Source: Agelaius tricolor (lineage: Eukaryota > Chordata > Aves > Passeriformes > Icteridae). From it: a stretch of DNA of 64,000 nt. Position numbers and translations under genes: made by a program. The notes under the pieces are model-generated. The model saw nothing but the letters and a program-made list of their open reading frames with translations. It was not told the origin of the DNA and ran no database searches. The stretch spans positions 99,123,381 through 99,187,380 of the forward strand of contig JALJCS010000001.1 in NCBI GenBank assembly GCA_023055355.1, read 5' to 3'. This document shows, one piece after another, positions 50,601-63,700 of this stretch; position 1 is the stretch's first letter; each line of letters begins with the position of its first letter.

Positions 50601-51316
50601 GCTCTCTTCAAAGTAATGGCACTATTTTTGTGAATAGCTCATCCTGAATAGAAATTCAAAGGTTGAGAACTACAGCTAAAATATACAAATTCCTACTTCA
50701 AACCCCCTTTTTACATTATTTTCTGTACAAACTTTCCCATGTTTTCTCACAATCAAGAAGCAAGAATAATAATCACCCGTAAGAATATTCATGGAAATTG
50801 CTCTGTAATTTTAACATAATTTTCATGGAACATCTATTCATTGTACCATTAAGAAACTGAAGCTATGAAAAACAAGAAACTTTGTAGTGCTGATAAAAAA
50901 ACCAAAAAAATGGGAATAGGCATGAATATGAACAAAACTATTTGAATGGTATTTCTTTTCCATTTAAAAGCTGTGAATTTAAAATGTCATACAATAAATA
51001 CTTCTGTATGGACATTTCAAGGAAACCTCCTTGATTAAATTGAAGAATTAGTTTAAAATTAATATTTATTTATTTATAATATATGAAATGGATTCTTCTG
51101 CTCTTCTGTTAACTTTAATACTCTGGAAACTCTTCATTCATAACAATTAAAGCTTTCTTACCCATAAAGCCATATAGTCAATATATGAATGAATATAGAA
51201 AAACAAAATAATGCCAAGAAGTCAACAATTAAATTTAGAAAATGTCAAAATTAAGGGGAGAAATTTCTCACATATACAGATGCATGAGTACTTATTTAAT
51301 TACTTAAATGATTTTT
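47616..51316. other. AT-rich non-coding stretch, nothing recognised
   Basis: No gene or assignable repeat. The patch 49420-49620 carries a 12-base exact repeat, TGTGTGATGTCA, at 49463-49474 and 49562-49573 (see findings). Confidence 0.6.
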
Positions 51317-51379
51317 TGGAGGGCAGGGCAGGGGAAGGCAGGGCAGGGAAGATAAAGGAAGGGAAGGAAAGGCAAGGGA
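51317..51379 (+). repeat. G-rich tract with G-quadruplex motif
   Basis: Purine- and G-rich sequence built from GGGCA and GGAAG units. At 51321-51348 there are five runs of at least three G with loops of 2, 2, 6 and 2 bases, which satisfies the usual G3 with 1-7-base-loop rule. It stands out sharply from the AT-rich flanks. Confidence 0.8.
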
Positions 51380-54300
51380 CTTACATGTGGCATAAACATC
51401 ACCCCTGCACAGGAAGATATGCAATTTGATGTAAAAGGATCTACGTGTTTCAAGTTTTCACAACTTAAAATCAGTGATATTTTGAAGTATTTTAATGATA
51501 TTTTGATATTTTGAAGTATTTTTAATTCCAAATAAATATCAGTATTCAGTTATGAATATACCTAATAAAGAAGTTCTCATGCCTGTAGATATTAGGCTAA
51601 TGCATAAAGAAAAATTAATATACAGAATTATGGTTGTGAAATGTGGCAAAGAGCCTAGAGACTGAGCTTAGGCACTGTATTAACTATTTGTTATCTGATT
51701 CTTTAAAAAAATAATAAAACTATGCCTACGGTTTTAGCACAGAAAGAAGTCTTAAAAACTTAAATGAAGAGCAGTGGGATCACAGAGCAAATATTAATGA
51801 AGAGAGATGTTTAAACATAATCATTATTTTTAAAACTTTTCTGTGTCCAGACATCTTTTTCTGTCCTCGTTACGGACTTTCTTCTTTTGATATAACTGAA
51901 GAGGGTGAATGTTGTTATTTTAAAAGAAAACATGTTGGAAAGCCTCTAAACAAATGCATATTCTTTTACTCAGAAACTTATAATTTCAGTGTGTTCACAG
52001 TCCTGAGAAGACTTCATAATATTTTTTTTTTTAGTGTTTAGGGCTAATAGCCAGTCCATAAGCCTCTCAAGCAATTCCTTTTTGACACAGACCATGTCAC
52101 TAGCAGCCATGTTTTCTGAATTTATACATACATATTAAAAAGTATCTCTATGCATTTACTTGTAGTATTTATAAAAATAAATAATATTGATGATTTATTT
52201 TTATCTATATTGTTCTACATCTTAAAAATTTACAAATATTTATAGCAGAAATTCCATCTATTTCACAGTATATTTTTCTTTCTGATTCTTTGGGAAATAA
52301 CAAACTTACACTTGAACTAGTCTTTTCCTGTTTTAACAAAAGTAAGTCCTTTTTTGTATTTCAGTAAATCCCCTGGGGTCTTATTCTCTTGTCTTTTTTT
52401 AATTACTATAGGCATGTATTTGAATGTGGTAGTCTTTGTACACTTCAATAAAAATGACATAAGGTTAAGAGAACAATTTTATAAATACCTTTGTGTTACA
52501 TTAGAGGCAGCAGTGGGTGGTGATAATGGCTTCTTTGTATGGCATTAGACATCACTTAAATTTGGTGGTGACACACTGCTATTCAATGTGGTACTCTAGA
52601 GAATCAACATCTCCCGATGATTCACCTTTAATTGCTGAATTTTATCTTTCTTACTAGAATGTCAAAATTTTCTTCAGTTGTGAAAGATATATAATACCAT
52701 AAAAATAACAATAGTGTGTTAAGTTATTATCTAATGAACCCTTTTTGAACAGTATGAACTCTTTGGAAAGTACATATTGTTTTAGTAACTCAAACCTCAG
52801 GAAATACAAAGTAGGAGATAGCAATGTTTTTCTATTGCACCATGCTAGCTATGGAACCACAGCAAATGCTGAAAAAAAGATGATGTGATATATGATGGAA
52901 AAAAACTTAAACAAAACCAAAACCAGCAAAACAAAACAAAAAAAGCAACACCGTTTTTTAATTATACATAAGTGGGTCACCTGAGGATGTAAGAAATTTT
53001 ACCTGAGGCAGGAAAAAAGCACACTGGAGACTAATCCAAAGCAGAAATTGACTAGTAAGGTTTATTATATAATCTTAATTATTTTTAAAAGTGTGAAAAA
53101 TCAAAATATTCAATTCTATAAGAGGAAATTATTAATTTTTACTATATTCTTTTTCTCACCTTGATCTTGTAGCTTAAATTAAAATTATCTTGGCCTCAGC
53201 AAAGCTGTGTTAAATCGCTAAAATGTGAATTCAAAGAAGGTGTTCTAAAACCTGTTCATGTTTTGAGCCTCAGTCATTACAGTTTACTGATGATAGTAGA
53301 ATGCCATTTAATTAAGAATGTTCATAGAGCGTTTTGGTGCAACTTAAACAATGACAATCTTGGTTCTAGTGTCCAATTCACTCAACAAAATACGACAGAC
53401 ATTAATGACTGAGAAATTACACTCTACTGTGAGACAGCAAATAGCTCACTCTGTACTGGGAAACACCATCTAGCTGTGAACAGAAGTTATAGTGCAACAT
53501 ATAAAAATCAATAGACTCAATTCACCTATGCCCTACAGCATACCTTCATGATTTTCTATAGTTATCTTTCTACTCAGCCTTTCTTTACGGCTGTCTTTGA
53601 TCATATCTTTCTCTTTTCACCTACTATATAATGTAACCAGTATTTGCTTAGCAGTTTATCAGAGATGGGCAGTTTAAATCTGAAGGCTTTCTTCCACAGC
53701 AAAAGATCCTAACAGAATTCATCTAATGTCTACACTGACAAACTACAAGTAACCTTTATGGGTATTAGGTCAGGTCCCAGATCAGCAGAGCTGTCTAGAA
53801 AGGACTCCTAAATTGCAGCCAGTAGTCTGGAATGCACTGACTTCAAAAAATAGCTCTATTTCTTACTTTGAAGCACTATAAAAACTGCTGTCTCTCCAAC
53901 TATAGCCTCTAACACTGATTTTGAGACTGTTCAGATCTCCTTGAACATTTAATGTCTTTTAAAAAAGTTGTATTGGAAGCAGAATAAAACACCAGTTCCA
54001 TCTCTTTAGTTATAAATAAAACAAAACTCCAAATCCAGCATTTTAACAAAAATCATCACAAAAGTTTGAAACACTTTTTTTTCCTATGAACTAAGAAACA
54101 CCAACCAGAGATAAATCATGAGTTTACAGCTTTGAAGTAAAAATAGTCTGTCAACCAGAGCACAGACTTAGTTCATGAGATAAAATTCATATAATCAAAC
54201 CTACTACTGTTGGAATGGGTTCTTTTGTGTGAACAAATGTTTGCAAGTGTATATTTCCTTTAACTAGAAGCTCATTTATCCTGTTTTCCCTTGATTTCAG

Positions 54301-55469
54301 ATTTTCCATTCTGCAGTGTAATAAGTTGTTCAAACTCTGATTGATCAGTGGTACCAACTAGTATTAGTAAAAATCAGGGAGCAACTGATCTTTAATACCT
54401 TATTTAATACCTTTTAATCAGTAACAGGGGCATCAAATAAAGCCAGAGTCTCTAGAGTGGAGGGATTGGCTACCTTACCTAACTTGATGGAGACTGAACA
54501 ACCAAAAAACAAAGGCAGAGGAATCCTCTCATTTCTAGACAAATAGTAGAATTCAATGTTACAGAATAATTGAAGGTTGAATTAAACTCCCAGAAGTAAG
54601 GCTGACCCTTTTCCAATACTGTTCTACATATATGTAGCTTTGAACACTCCAGGAGTCAATAGATGAGCATGATGAACCTTTGGTCTAATTTATCATGAAA
54701 AATCTGCTAACAAATAATCCTTGAACAGTTGTGTCACCTATTTGTTTTTGTCATTATCCAAAAATATTTAACAATCTGTTTAGATTAGCAAGAAGATTAC
54801 TTAGAAACTGCTGATGTTTTTGCTTCCTCAATCAGGAGGTAGATAAAGTATTAGCTTTTTTCATTTCAAAACCTAACAAAATAACAAAATATTTGATATA
54901 AAAAAAATTTAGTCTGCTCTTCTGCTACTACATACCAATGCCACCTTAATTTCAATGTACAGGATAAATTCTTATTCACAATGGAGACATACAATATTTC
55001 TTTTGACAATTTCCCACCTTAACAAAAAAAGACCTATACATATACAAAGACCTACCCATATATAGTAAACATTGTACAGTTTCAGCAATGTGTTTTTACA
55101 CATCTGTTCATTATTTATATTTTACTTTATCTGAAATTAATTATTCCATTTTAAAATTACATATATACAGGAAAATAATCTCAATTAGTAACAATGCAAC
55201 TAGATTGAGGATTCTTAATATTTTAAAATTTTCAGGCCAAAAATTGTAGGGGTTTGTTAAATTGATTTTTGTTTTCCTCTTCCTTTTGCTAGCAGTTCAG
55301 CTTACTTCAGTTGTAAGTTAAACAAATGTTTTGCAGGAAATCAGGTTATCTAACTGCAATAACCCTATACTTAAGTTTCTGTCTTTAAGTGCACATTATT
55401 TGTATCCTGAGGTCTTCAGGGATATCTACAACACATCACTTGTAGTCAGGTAAAAACTATTTCTGTCTT
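51380..55469. other. AT-rich non-coding stretch, nothing recognised
   Basis: No gene. A local duplication of a GATATTTTGAAGTATTTT-type unit lies at about 51474-51526, and an A/C-rich (CAAAA)n patch at 52909-52948. No interspersed repeat could be assigned. Confidence 0.6.
52909..52948. repeat. (CAAAA)n-type patch
   Basis: Imperfect CAAAAC/CCAAAA units over about 40 bases. Low complexity; no gene. Confidence 0.75.
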
Positions 55470-55740
55470 TATCAGTGGGGCACCCTGGTCCTGGCGCTGA
55501 CCCCTCGGAGAGGTGGCTCAGCCTCACAGTGGCCTGGGCTGGGTGTCACTGGTTTAACCCCTGCCCTGGGACCAGCCACTGCTGCCTCTCCCGCTCCAGC
55601 TTCACCTCTGGAAGTTGTACCCTTCCTGCAATCTCTACCTGAAAAAACATCCCCTTTTGGGGACCTGGGGCTGAGGGCTGAGGGATGGAGGGATGAGAGT
55701 ACCCCAGAGGAAAGGGGTCATCCTGGGAAGCGGTGTTTTG
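55470..55740. other. GC-rich island of unknown identity
   Basis: About 270 bases that are much richer in G and C than anything nearby, with sharp edges (AT-rich sequence resumes on both sides). It has only about four CpG dinucleotides (CTGGCGCT, CCTCGG, CCCGCTCC, AAGCGGTG), so it is not a CpG island. Near 55670-55700 there is a CTGAGGG/GGGATGGAGGGATGAG purine-rich repeat. It could be a fragment of a GC-rich transposable element or a retrocopy, but I recognise neither. No open frame above 60 codons covers it. Confidence 0.5.
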
Positions 55741-58700
55741 TGCAAGTTTCTTCTGTTTTGTTACTGAGGCTTTCCTGTGCTACAGGCTATATTCCCTCCT
55801 CTGCAGTCTGTGCCAAAGTTCACTATCTAAATTAGTCAGCACTTGACATGACTAGCTCAGGGATTTTTCTGCTGAAATAATGGAAATAGAAAAGAATAGT
55901 TTCAATACATTTAATATTGAAGTAGAAAGACTTGGCTTTGACAGGAATAATTGTGCCACTTTGTGTTTGGTTCATACAAAGATCTTCAAAGAATGATGAA
56001 CAGCCAAATAAGTGACCTCATGACAATCTGCTTAATTAGAATAAATTAGGAGAAAATATTGTTTTAGCAGAAGAAAATCACTAGAGTTGTCTCTAACAAG
56101 ACACTTAATTATATACATCAAGGGGAATTTCTTAAGGGACATCTTTTTTCTTCATCTATGTAACTCATTTAACATATTTCCATCTTTGTAAATGTGACTG
56201 GGGAGATACATCAAACCGGATAAATTAGATCTAATTTCAGCACCCATATAAACTTTGTAAAAGTTCGAACCAATCAAGAAAGATTAAATCCCAAAGCTGA
56301 TTCTGACTTTAATAAAAATTAGTTTTTTTACTTGTGATGAGTGACAAAATTAGAGTGTAATAGCTTAACGACAGACTGAAATGAAAAATTGCCATTGTTT
56401 TACACTTCAAGCAGATGTCTAGAGTTATGAATAGTAATACAGATTTGAAAAACAAAACAAAATATATCCAAGAAGAATGAAAGAACCTTATTTTATCATT
56501 AGGATTTTTTCCCTTTAAATCACAATACTAAACATTTTAATTTAGGAGATAAAGCAGAAATTGTGTATAATACTTTGTTTAAAAAAATACATTGCAGGAC
56601 AATTAACAGAAGAACTTAATCTACCCTCAGGACTGTATGAATTATCTATCTAAACACAAAGACAAAGCCACATTTACATTTACATACACAGGAATATACA
56701 GACTATAAATAATCTTACATATTGCACCAAAAAATAGAAAAGATAAATCCTTACATATAGCATTATTACTATGTATTCCAATATTTTATTATACCCTCTC
56801 CTACTATTATCTGAGACAACAAACTGCAAAACAGAAACTGTTAAAAGAAAGATGGCTAACAGAAAAACTTTAGCTTCTACATATCAGTCCTGAGAGGCAT
56901 TAAATGCTGGTAAAAAAAGCTTGAAGACTGAAAGGATTAATGTTCATGATTTTATTATAATTCAGTTTACATAGTAGTATTGGATCATGATACTGTCTTG
57001 TATTTTAAATCAGAACAACTCAGAAAAAGACTGGAAAACTGCTTCCATAGTAGTTTCAGAGTCACATATGTTTAAATCAATTTTATAAAGCTAGTTTATC
57101 CTTTGTCCAATGTAGACAGCATACTCTAAACTGTGCTCTTGATTCAGATTTAAAATATCAAGCTTAAAAAGTCTTCAAAGTAAGAAAAAAAGTTAGATTA
57201 TGTATTGTTTCTTAGAGGATTATATCTTGAAGTTAATTTTCATACTGAAGGCCTTTTCCTTCCTTAGACTAAGTCATCAGGTGAAACTTCCTAAGGAAGA
57301 GCTCACAAAATAAAGATAGAAAATAGATTTTTTTTTTAAGTGATTTCATTTTGTATGTTGTAGTTTTTTGGGTTTTTTCCTTATCAGCTTCCGATCTATT
57401 TAATTCTCATGCTTAGAAGTATTTGGATGTCCTCCCAGCTTGATGACATAATTTTAAATTTTCTTTGTTTTAATTTGTTTCACATTTAAATTGCGCCCTG
57501 ATGAGTACATTCCATCTGCTTACCGTGCAACTGACAAATAGCTTGCAAATTAATGATCTCAAGCTGTGAGGAACCTCTCTTTCTTGAGTTCAAAACTCAT
57601 ATGAACTCAATGTTGAAGTTCCTGACATTTTTGAGGGTCTGAAATGCCATTAGTGAACTACATAATGAAGTACATTTAGAAATGGTTTTAATGGAAAATT
57701 GTGTAATAAGATGTCCTTGTAAGAAGATTGTAATTTCTTTTTCATGTTGCCATTGCATTTTTTTCCCACAAAACTGTATACAACTTTCAGCTCTTTTTTA
57801 ATGAGAGCTTTATATCTTCTATTTTTTATATCTTCTATTTACATAATACCTCTTGGTAGGTAAAGCTACATAGCTCTTTCCACTAATGGATTGACCACAG
57901 ACAAATCAACATCATTTATTCTCATTAGAAAAAATTAAATCAAGGAATACAGAGTATTTGCTCTAAATCTTGTTTTCAAATTCCTATAATAAATAATCAT
58001 TTATGACTCAGATAATAGATGTTAAATCTTTTCAGAAATCAGATTAAAACAAGGGGACCTTTATCCCCTTGGCAGTATGTGTATTGATAAGGCTGTAATG
58101 GGACACATCAGCACTAGAGTTCTGGAATAGGTAAACACGGCATAAGACCTTTTTAGAAAAAAACATACTATTTTGTAGCAACTAGAGATATAAAAGGAAC
58201 AGCTGAGTCTCTCAAATATCTTAAAAAACTTATGTTTAGATTACTGAATCCTGATTTTGGTCAACACAGCTCATTGCTTTAAACTAGAACTGTGCCATGG
58301 TTGCAATGACGGACATCACAAGTTAATTACATTAACATCGTTGCATGAAGAGCAACAAACGTCCCAACTCTATCTACAAACTGCAATTTATTTTTCATGT
58401 TAGCAGGGTCTTGGAATTCACAAGGTTGATTTTTGATGAAACTACACTGAAAAGTTTATTTCAGGAGTATATGTAAGATATTTAGACTGCTAAGGGCTTT
58501 TTTCTAGCCATAGTAATTGAAAAAGTTCTAGCTAAAGCAAATTCTCCTTACAATGAAAATATTAAGGTTGAAGGAAGACAACCAAGGTGTCCACTACATG
58601 TCATCTGAGCTTCTCCTTGACTACACCGCCATTAACGATAATGTGATTTTAAATGCTTTGCCCCCATACACATACCTCAATTGAGATATCAATCTTGAAC

Positions 58701-60104
58701 TGAAACCAATCACAGAAGAAAAATGTATGTGAAAAATAAGAAAAAGAACACAATAGTCAACTAGTCATCTTGAATAATTACTCAATTTTCAAATGTTCTA
58801 ATCTGAACAGCCTCAGGGTTTTCATATGATCACTCATCCCAAAACAGTTATGATCTTCATTTTCCTCAGATGCACTGGGGAACTCTTTTGGACTCATCTC
58901 TCTTCTATTGCAACTATTATCCAGGAAATCTCTCTAACTATAAAATTGAAAAATGTTCTTGGGCCTTCAACAGCAAACATCAAGTGAGGAAAATTTTACA
59001 CTGTGCTACAAGTGTTCTAGATATAAGTACTTTAAAAAATAATTTAGCTCCTAGTTACATTATGGTATCTGAATCCAAAGCACTTTAATCAATTATTCTT
59101 CTCAGAGCTTTCTTCTAAAATACAAAAGAACATATTAATCTTGTTAAATTATCACTACAAATTTTAATCAGCTCTCCAGTTCTGTTCCTTTTTTTCTCCT
59201 GATAAAAGTAACTCATTTAACATAACTATCCTATTAATGCAATTTCCTTATATAAAAATTCTGCATTTTGTTTTGAACCTGTAGTTCTGATAGCTGAAGC
59301 TTTCTCTAGAAGTTTCATAAATTTGCTTATCGAGCAGGTTATCTTTGTACTTTATCTCTGCAAAGCCTATAGTGTGTTTCCAGTTAACTGCAAAGTTTAC
59401 TTAAATTGTCTCAATTTTGTGTTTGCACTTATAAATCTCATGAAACTGAAAGCCCTTAAAAATGAATTTTGACTATCCATGAATTGAGGAATCTTCTACT
59501 CACAAAATCTTGGCTGGCAAAGGCAGAACTGTTTTAGCATTGTGGTCTGTCCCATTCACTCTAGAATTTCTTATATTTCATATGAACTAGCTAAATGGAT
59601 GAAGATGGGATAAGTCTGGATGAAAATGTAATTTTAGAATTAAATTTTCTTTATTTTTGAAGGAAAAGAGCACAAAATCCCATGAGGCTAAGAGACGGTG
59701 ATTGCAGGTACCTCTACTGCTCTCAAAGCATAGTGGCAAAAGGCAGGGACTGTATGAAAGAAGACAAGAAAGTTAGCTTTACTATGAAAGAATTTTATAT
59801 ACATTGAAACACTGAGTAAGAGAAGTATTAGAAATGTTGCTTTGTTTAATTTCAAAAGAACTTCTTTGCATAGGAGACATTCCTTTTTCAACATTTCTTC
59901 TTTGTCCCAGGAGAACATAAAGTAATGTCATGATAATTGTAATTTTTACAAATTATTTTGCTTTGTCAAATCACCTTACATATATGCTATAAATTTAACT
60001 CAAACATTTAAACCTTCAATCATTAAAAAAAAGAGAGACAGTGAGATTCTTTCATGAAATCCTTACAGGCCAAGTCAAGAATTGCATCTCAGATTAAGGG
60101 ACAG
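55741..60104. other. AT-rich non-coding stretch, nothing recognised
   Basis: No gene or assignable repeat. Open frames are at most about 76 codons and have no domain. Confidence 0.6.
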
Positions 60105-60290
60105 TGGGATGGATTGAGAACTGGTTGAGGTCATGGAGTCTCCCTCACTGGAGATATCCAAGAACCATCTGGATACAGTCCGGTGCTGTGTGCTCTGGGA
60201 TGATCCTGCTTGAGCAGAGAGGCTGGAGACCTTGACCAACTGTGGTTCCTTCCAACCTGATCCATTCTGTGATTCTCTGATTCTGTGATA
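60105..60290 (+). mobile_element. CR1 retrotransposon 3' end
   Basis: A plus-strand CR1 tail. It reads TCATGGAGTCTCCCTCACTG, GAGATATCCAAGAACCATCT, GTGCTGTGTGCTCTGGGATG, ATCCTGCTTGAGCAGAGAGG, then GGTTCCTTCCAACCTGATCC. It ends in three ATTCTGTG/ATTCTCTG units, the short terminal repeat typical of CR1. It is 5'-truncated to under 200 bases and not coding. The 82-codon minus-strand frame over it is an antisense artefact. Confidence 0.95.
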
Positions 60291-61147
60291 CAAGAAAAGA
60301 AAACATAATTCTACTAAGTGCATTGTAGCTGGGAATGCAGATTCACATCATGGTAAGACTACTTTCTATGAGATAGGAATAATTAATAATTTAGTAATTT
60401 ATTTGAATTACTCATACATCCACAGAGATAAAGACATCCTGGTTTGAGATTTATTCCTCGTAAGACTTATGTCCCCTTTTCCACCGTCTTGGAATTTAAA
60501 ATTATCAGTTACAGTTGGTACCGTTTATTATCTGAACATTTTAAGAATTATTAAAAATAATAGAAATTTTTAAAGTAATAATTTTTTTAAAGTGTCTTGT
60601 AATTCGTCTTCCTCTAGGGTACATATTTTTTTCAAAACCCAGTTCATGTTTTGTACCCCTGATATATACTCTGTAGAATTTCTCCATGATATTTCAAGTG
60701 CTGCAATAAGTAGAAAAAACTTGCTCTTAGCATATTGGAAGACAATATTCTGATTCTTATCAAAAGGGTGTGTAATCTTACTTGAGAAGTATTCTGATAC
60801 CATTTTGTTTGATTGTCTTAGTTTTCCTCCTCCACAGTTTTCAAGTTTAATAGAAGTCACCTCAAAAAAAAATTGAAAATACTGTAAAAACTGGCTTATA
60901 TAAAATAATAGCCCAGGACTTCATGTTGATTTAAAGAATTAGCATTCTAATTTAATTTGCTTAGTTTCTAATGTATTCTCCTTTTTTTAGTTTCACACAG
61001 TGCATATCTAATATTACTGCATTAATATTTATCAGTGTTACAAATATGCTGCTATTATAAAACCCCCCACCTTCTGCCTCTACTGCAAGGTAAAATGAAG
61101 AGATGCTTCTGCAAAATGGTCATAGCTGAAACTGGCATAAACAGGGA
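60291..61147. other. AT-rich spacer, no gene seen
   Basis: A 96-codon minus-strand frame (60570-60860) covers much of it. It is K/L/S/E-rich with no domain I recognise and no homologous neighbour. I treat it as chance. Confidence 0.55.
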
Positions 61148-62065
61148 TTCATCACAGAATCATTTGGGTTGGAGGGAACCTTAAAGGTCATCTAGTTCCA
61201 ACCCCCTATCATGGATAGGGATACCTCCCACTGGACCAGCTTGTTCAACGCCCTATGCAACCTGACCTTTAACACATTCCAGTGAAGAATTTCTTCCCAA
61301 TATCTAGTATAAATCTAACCTCTTTCAGTTTGAAGCCATTACCCCTTGTCCTACATGTACACATCATTGTGAAGTCCTTTTCCATCTGTCCTGTCAGCCT
61401 CCTTCAGGTACTGCAAGGCTGCTCTAAGGCCTTCCTGAAACCTAATCTCCACACTGAACAACCCCAACTCTCTCAATCTGCACCTCATAGGAGAGGTGCA
61501 CCAGCTCTCTGATCTTGTTTGTGGCCTCCTCTAGACACACTCCAACAGATTCATATCCTTCCTGTGTTGGGAACCTCATGAGAGTAGAGTACAGAGCTAG
61601 AATCACTTCCCTCAACCTGCTGGACAAGCTTGTCGTAGTCCACCCCAAGTTTCAGGCTGCAAGTGCACATTGCCAGCTCATGTTGAGTTTCCCATTCACC
61701 AACACCCCCAAGTTCTCCTAAGGGCTGCTCTTAGTCTTTTCTCTGCACAGTTTGCATTTCTGCTTGCCTTGTTTAGCTTCCTGAGATATGCACAGGCCAA
61801 CCTCTCAAGCCTGCCAATGTCCCTCTGGATGTTATCCCTTCCCTCCAGCATGTTGACTGCACCACACAGCTTGGTGCTGTCTTGCAAACTTGCTGAGCAT
61901 GCACTCAATCCCACTGTCAATGTCACCAATGAAGATGTTTATTAGTGCCAACCCCAATACTGACCCCTGAGAAATGTCACTCAACACTGGTTCTCTATTT
62001 GGACATTGACTGTAAATCTTTGAATGAGAACATTCCGGCCAATTCCAAGCTAGTAATGGAATTGC
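61148..62065 (-). mobile_element. CR1 retrotransposon, reverse transcriptase C-terminal half to 3' end
   Basis: The largest CR1 copy here. Reading the minus strand from 62065 down, it shows GSVLG.ALINIFIGDIDSGIE (family: QGSVLGPVLFNIFINDIDSG), then LSKFA, then, after frame changes, TKLCGAVNMLEGRDNIQRDI. An EKRLRAAL.RTWG region and an LREVILALYSTLMRFP region follow, then IRELVHLSYEVQIERVGVV. The RGNG.KLKE region and the 3' UTR complete it. The tail at 61148-61185 reads antisense ATCACAGAATCATTTGGGTT. The catalytic FADD motif is damaged: after LSKFA the frame shifts, leaving DSTKLC where FADDTKLC is expected. Multiple indels make it inactive. The amino half of ORF2 is absent. Confidence 0.95.
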
Positions 62066-63619
62066 TGGGTTCAAAAATTACAAACTCTAGGTGACTACAT
62101 AATATATTAATTTTTCATACTGTACATCAGCAGTTGATGGGCAGTCCTTTTTCATTTCACTTGATGTTTGTTGTCTGGCTCACTGTTTTATCTATGTCAT
62201 ATGATTTAGCAGCTTTAGTGAGTTTACAATAAGCTACTTGCATTAATTAGATTTTAAATAGCAGAAAATTGAATGAGTAGATTAAACTCTAGCAAACATG
62301 TCTTCCATCTACTATTATTTTAGGTGATGCTATTTTTAGTACTTATACCATGTCTTCCAGGCCAAAGATTCATGCAGACACAGTAGATATAGCTGCGACT
62401 GTAAGCTGTGATTTATAACCCTATCCATTAATAGAGTGAACAAAAACTGTCATGTATTCCAGGGGTATAACTGTGATAATGAGCACCATTGGCACAGCAC
62501 AAAGCTTCCTCTCTGCCTGTATTCCTATTTAAATACACATCATGCAACATATGGGAAGCATATGTGGGTTTACAGCCATTTCTGTCAAAACATGGCATTA
62601 AGGTCCCAAGTATTTTATCACTACTGTTTGTTTGGTTTCTTAATACAAGACAATTTTAAACAACACTATCAGGTACCTTTGGCTGTGTAGTAGAATCTAT
62701 GGATTTCTCAGAAAAGCAGCTTGAATAAACGATGTTTATATTAGCGGTGAATTTGCACTGAATGGTTTGCTATCTGTCATGGAATTTTCATTGGGTGGAG
62801 GAAGTGAAAGTTCCTCCTATTTTTCAGCAGAAAATAATCAAATAACAAAAGAAATTATATTGTGAATTTTGTTTGCTTTCAACTCTTTTACTGCAAATCC
62901 CTTAAAAAAAAGAAATTTCGAGAAGCAATTGTTATTTACTCTCAATTTCATTTTCATGTTCCATACAATTAAACTTCCAAGGACATGTGGACGGTATCTT
63001 TTTGATACAATTTTGCTCAATTATTCCTAGAAAGAGTTGAGTTAAACTAGTCTTTCAGATATATGGCATAGTTTAGTGGGACTTTTCCTTTTGATATCTC
63101 TTTACTCACTATAAATACAATCGTGTGTAATTCCAAACAGATTAGCAAGTTTCATTTAACAAGTGGCAATTTCCATATTTAAGCTTAATAGACTAGAAGA
63201 GCTATGGCTATGTTTTTTCTGCTTAGTGTGAGCTCAATGTAATAAAAAATTTAATCTACATTTAACATAAAATTCTATAGGTGGGACTCTTTCCTCTTGA
63301 TTTTCTAGGTGCCATCTTTAAAGCAAATTAAAAAAAAAACCTTGAAAATTCATATTATGATTAAGCAAATATTTAAGTCCCACTAAAACAGCAGAGGTAC
63401 ATGCTGAAAGCTAAAATCATGTGTTTTATTCTTCTAAATAGGGTCTCAACTCTTGTCTAAAATAATGTTTTATTGAGACTCTCCACCTCCAACATAAGAG
63501 ATCCAAAGCTCTTCAGTCTTTGAAGAATGATTAAAAATATTACATGAACTGTCTCATCTATTCATACAGAATATATTCATTCCAAAAGGCATCTTTATCC
63601 ACATGAATGAGAAGAAGGT
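62066..63619. other. AT-rich non-coding stretch, nothing recognised
   Basis: No gene. One 84-codon plus-strand frame (62436-62690) is H/Y/C-rich with no domain I recognise. Confidence 0.55.
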
Positions 63620-63700
63620 TTTCAAAAGTAGTTAGCATGGACTCACTAAAGGTTAATCTTATTTTACCAACCTGATCACCAAAGAACAGGACACAATGTA
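63620..63700 (+). mobile_element. Decayed CR1 ORF2 fragment (reverse transcriptase)
   Basis: In one plus-strand frame the sequence reads HGLTKG, a stop, then SYFTNLI, matching the conserved HGFTKGKSCLTNLI segment of CR1 reverse transcriptase with one stop and a few substitutions. Sequence on either side is too diverged to place edges, and it may extend further right. The region upstream of the YxDD-type catalytic motif is represented, but the motif itself is not visible in the window. Confidence 0.55.

Noticed and set aside
61442..62074. Several open frames on both strands (68-91 codons) as separate genes
   Set aside because: They are pieces and antisense shadows of one decayed CR1 element.
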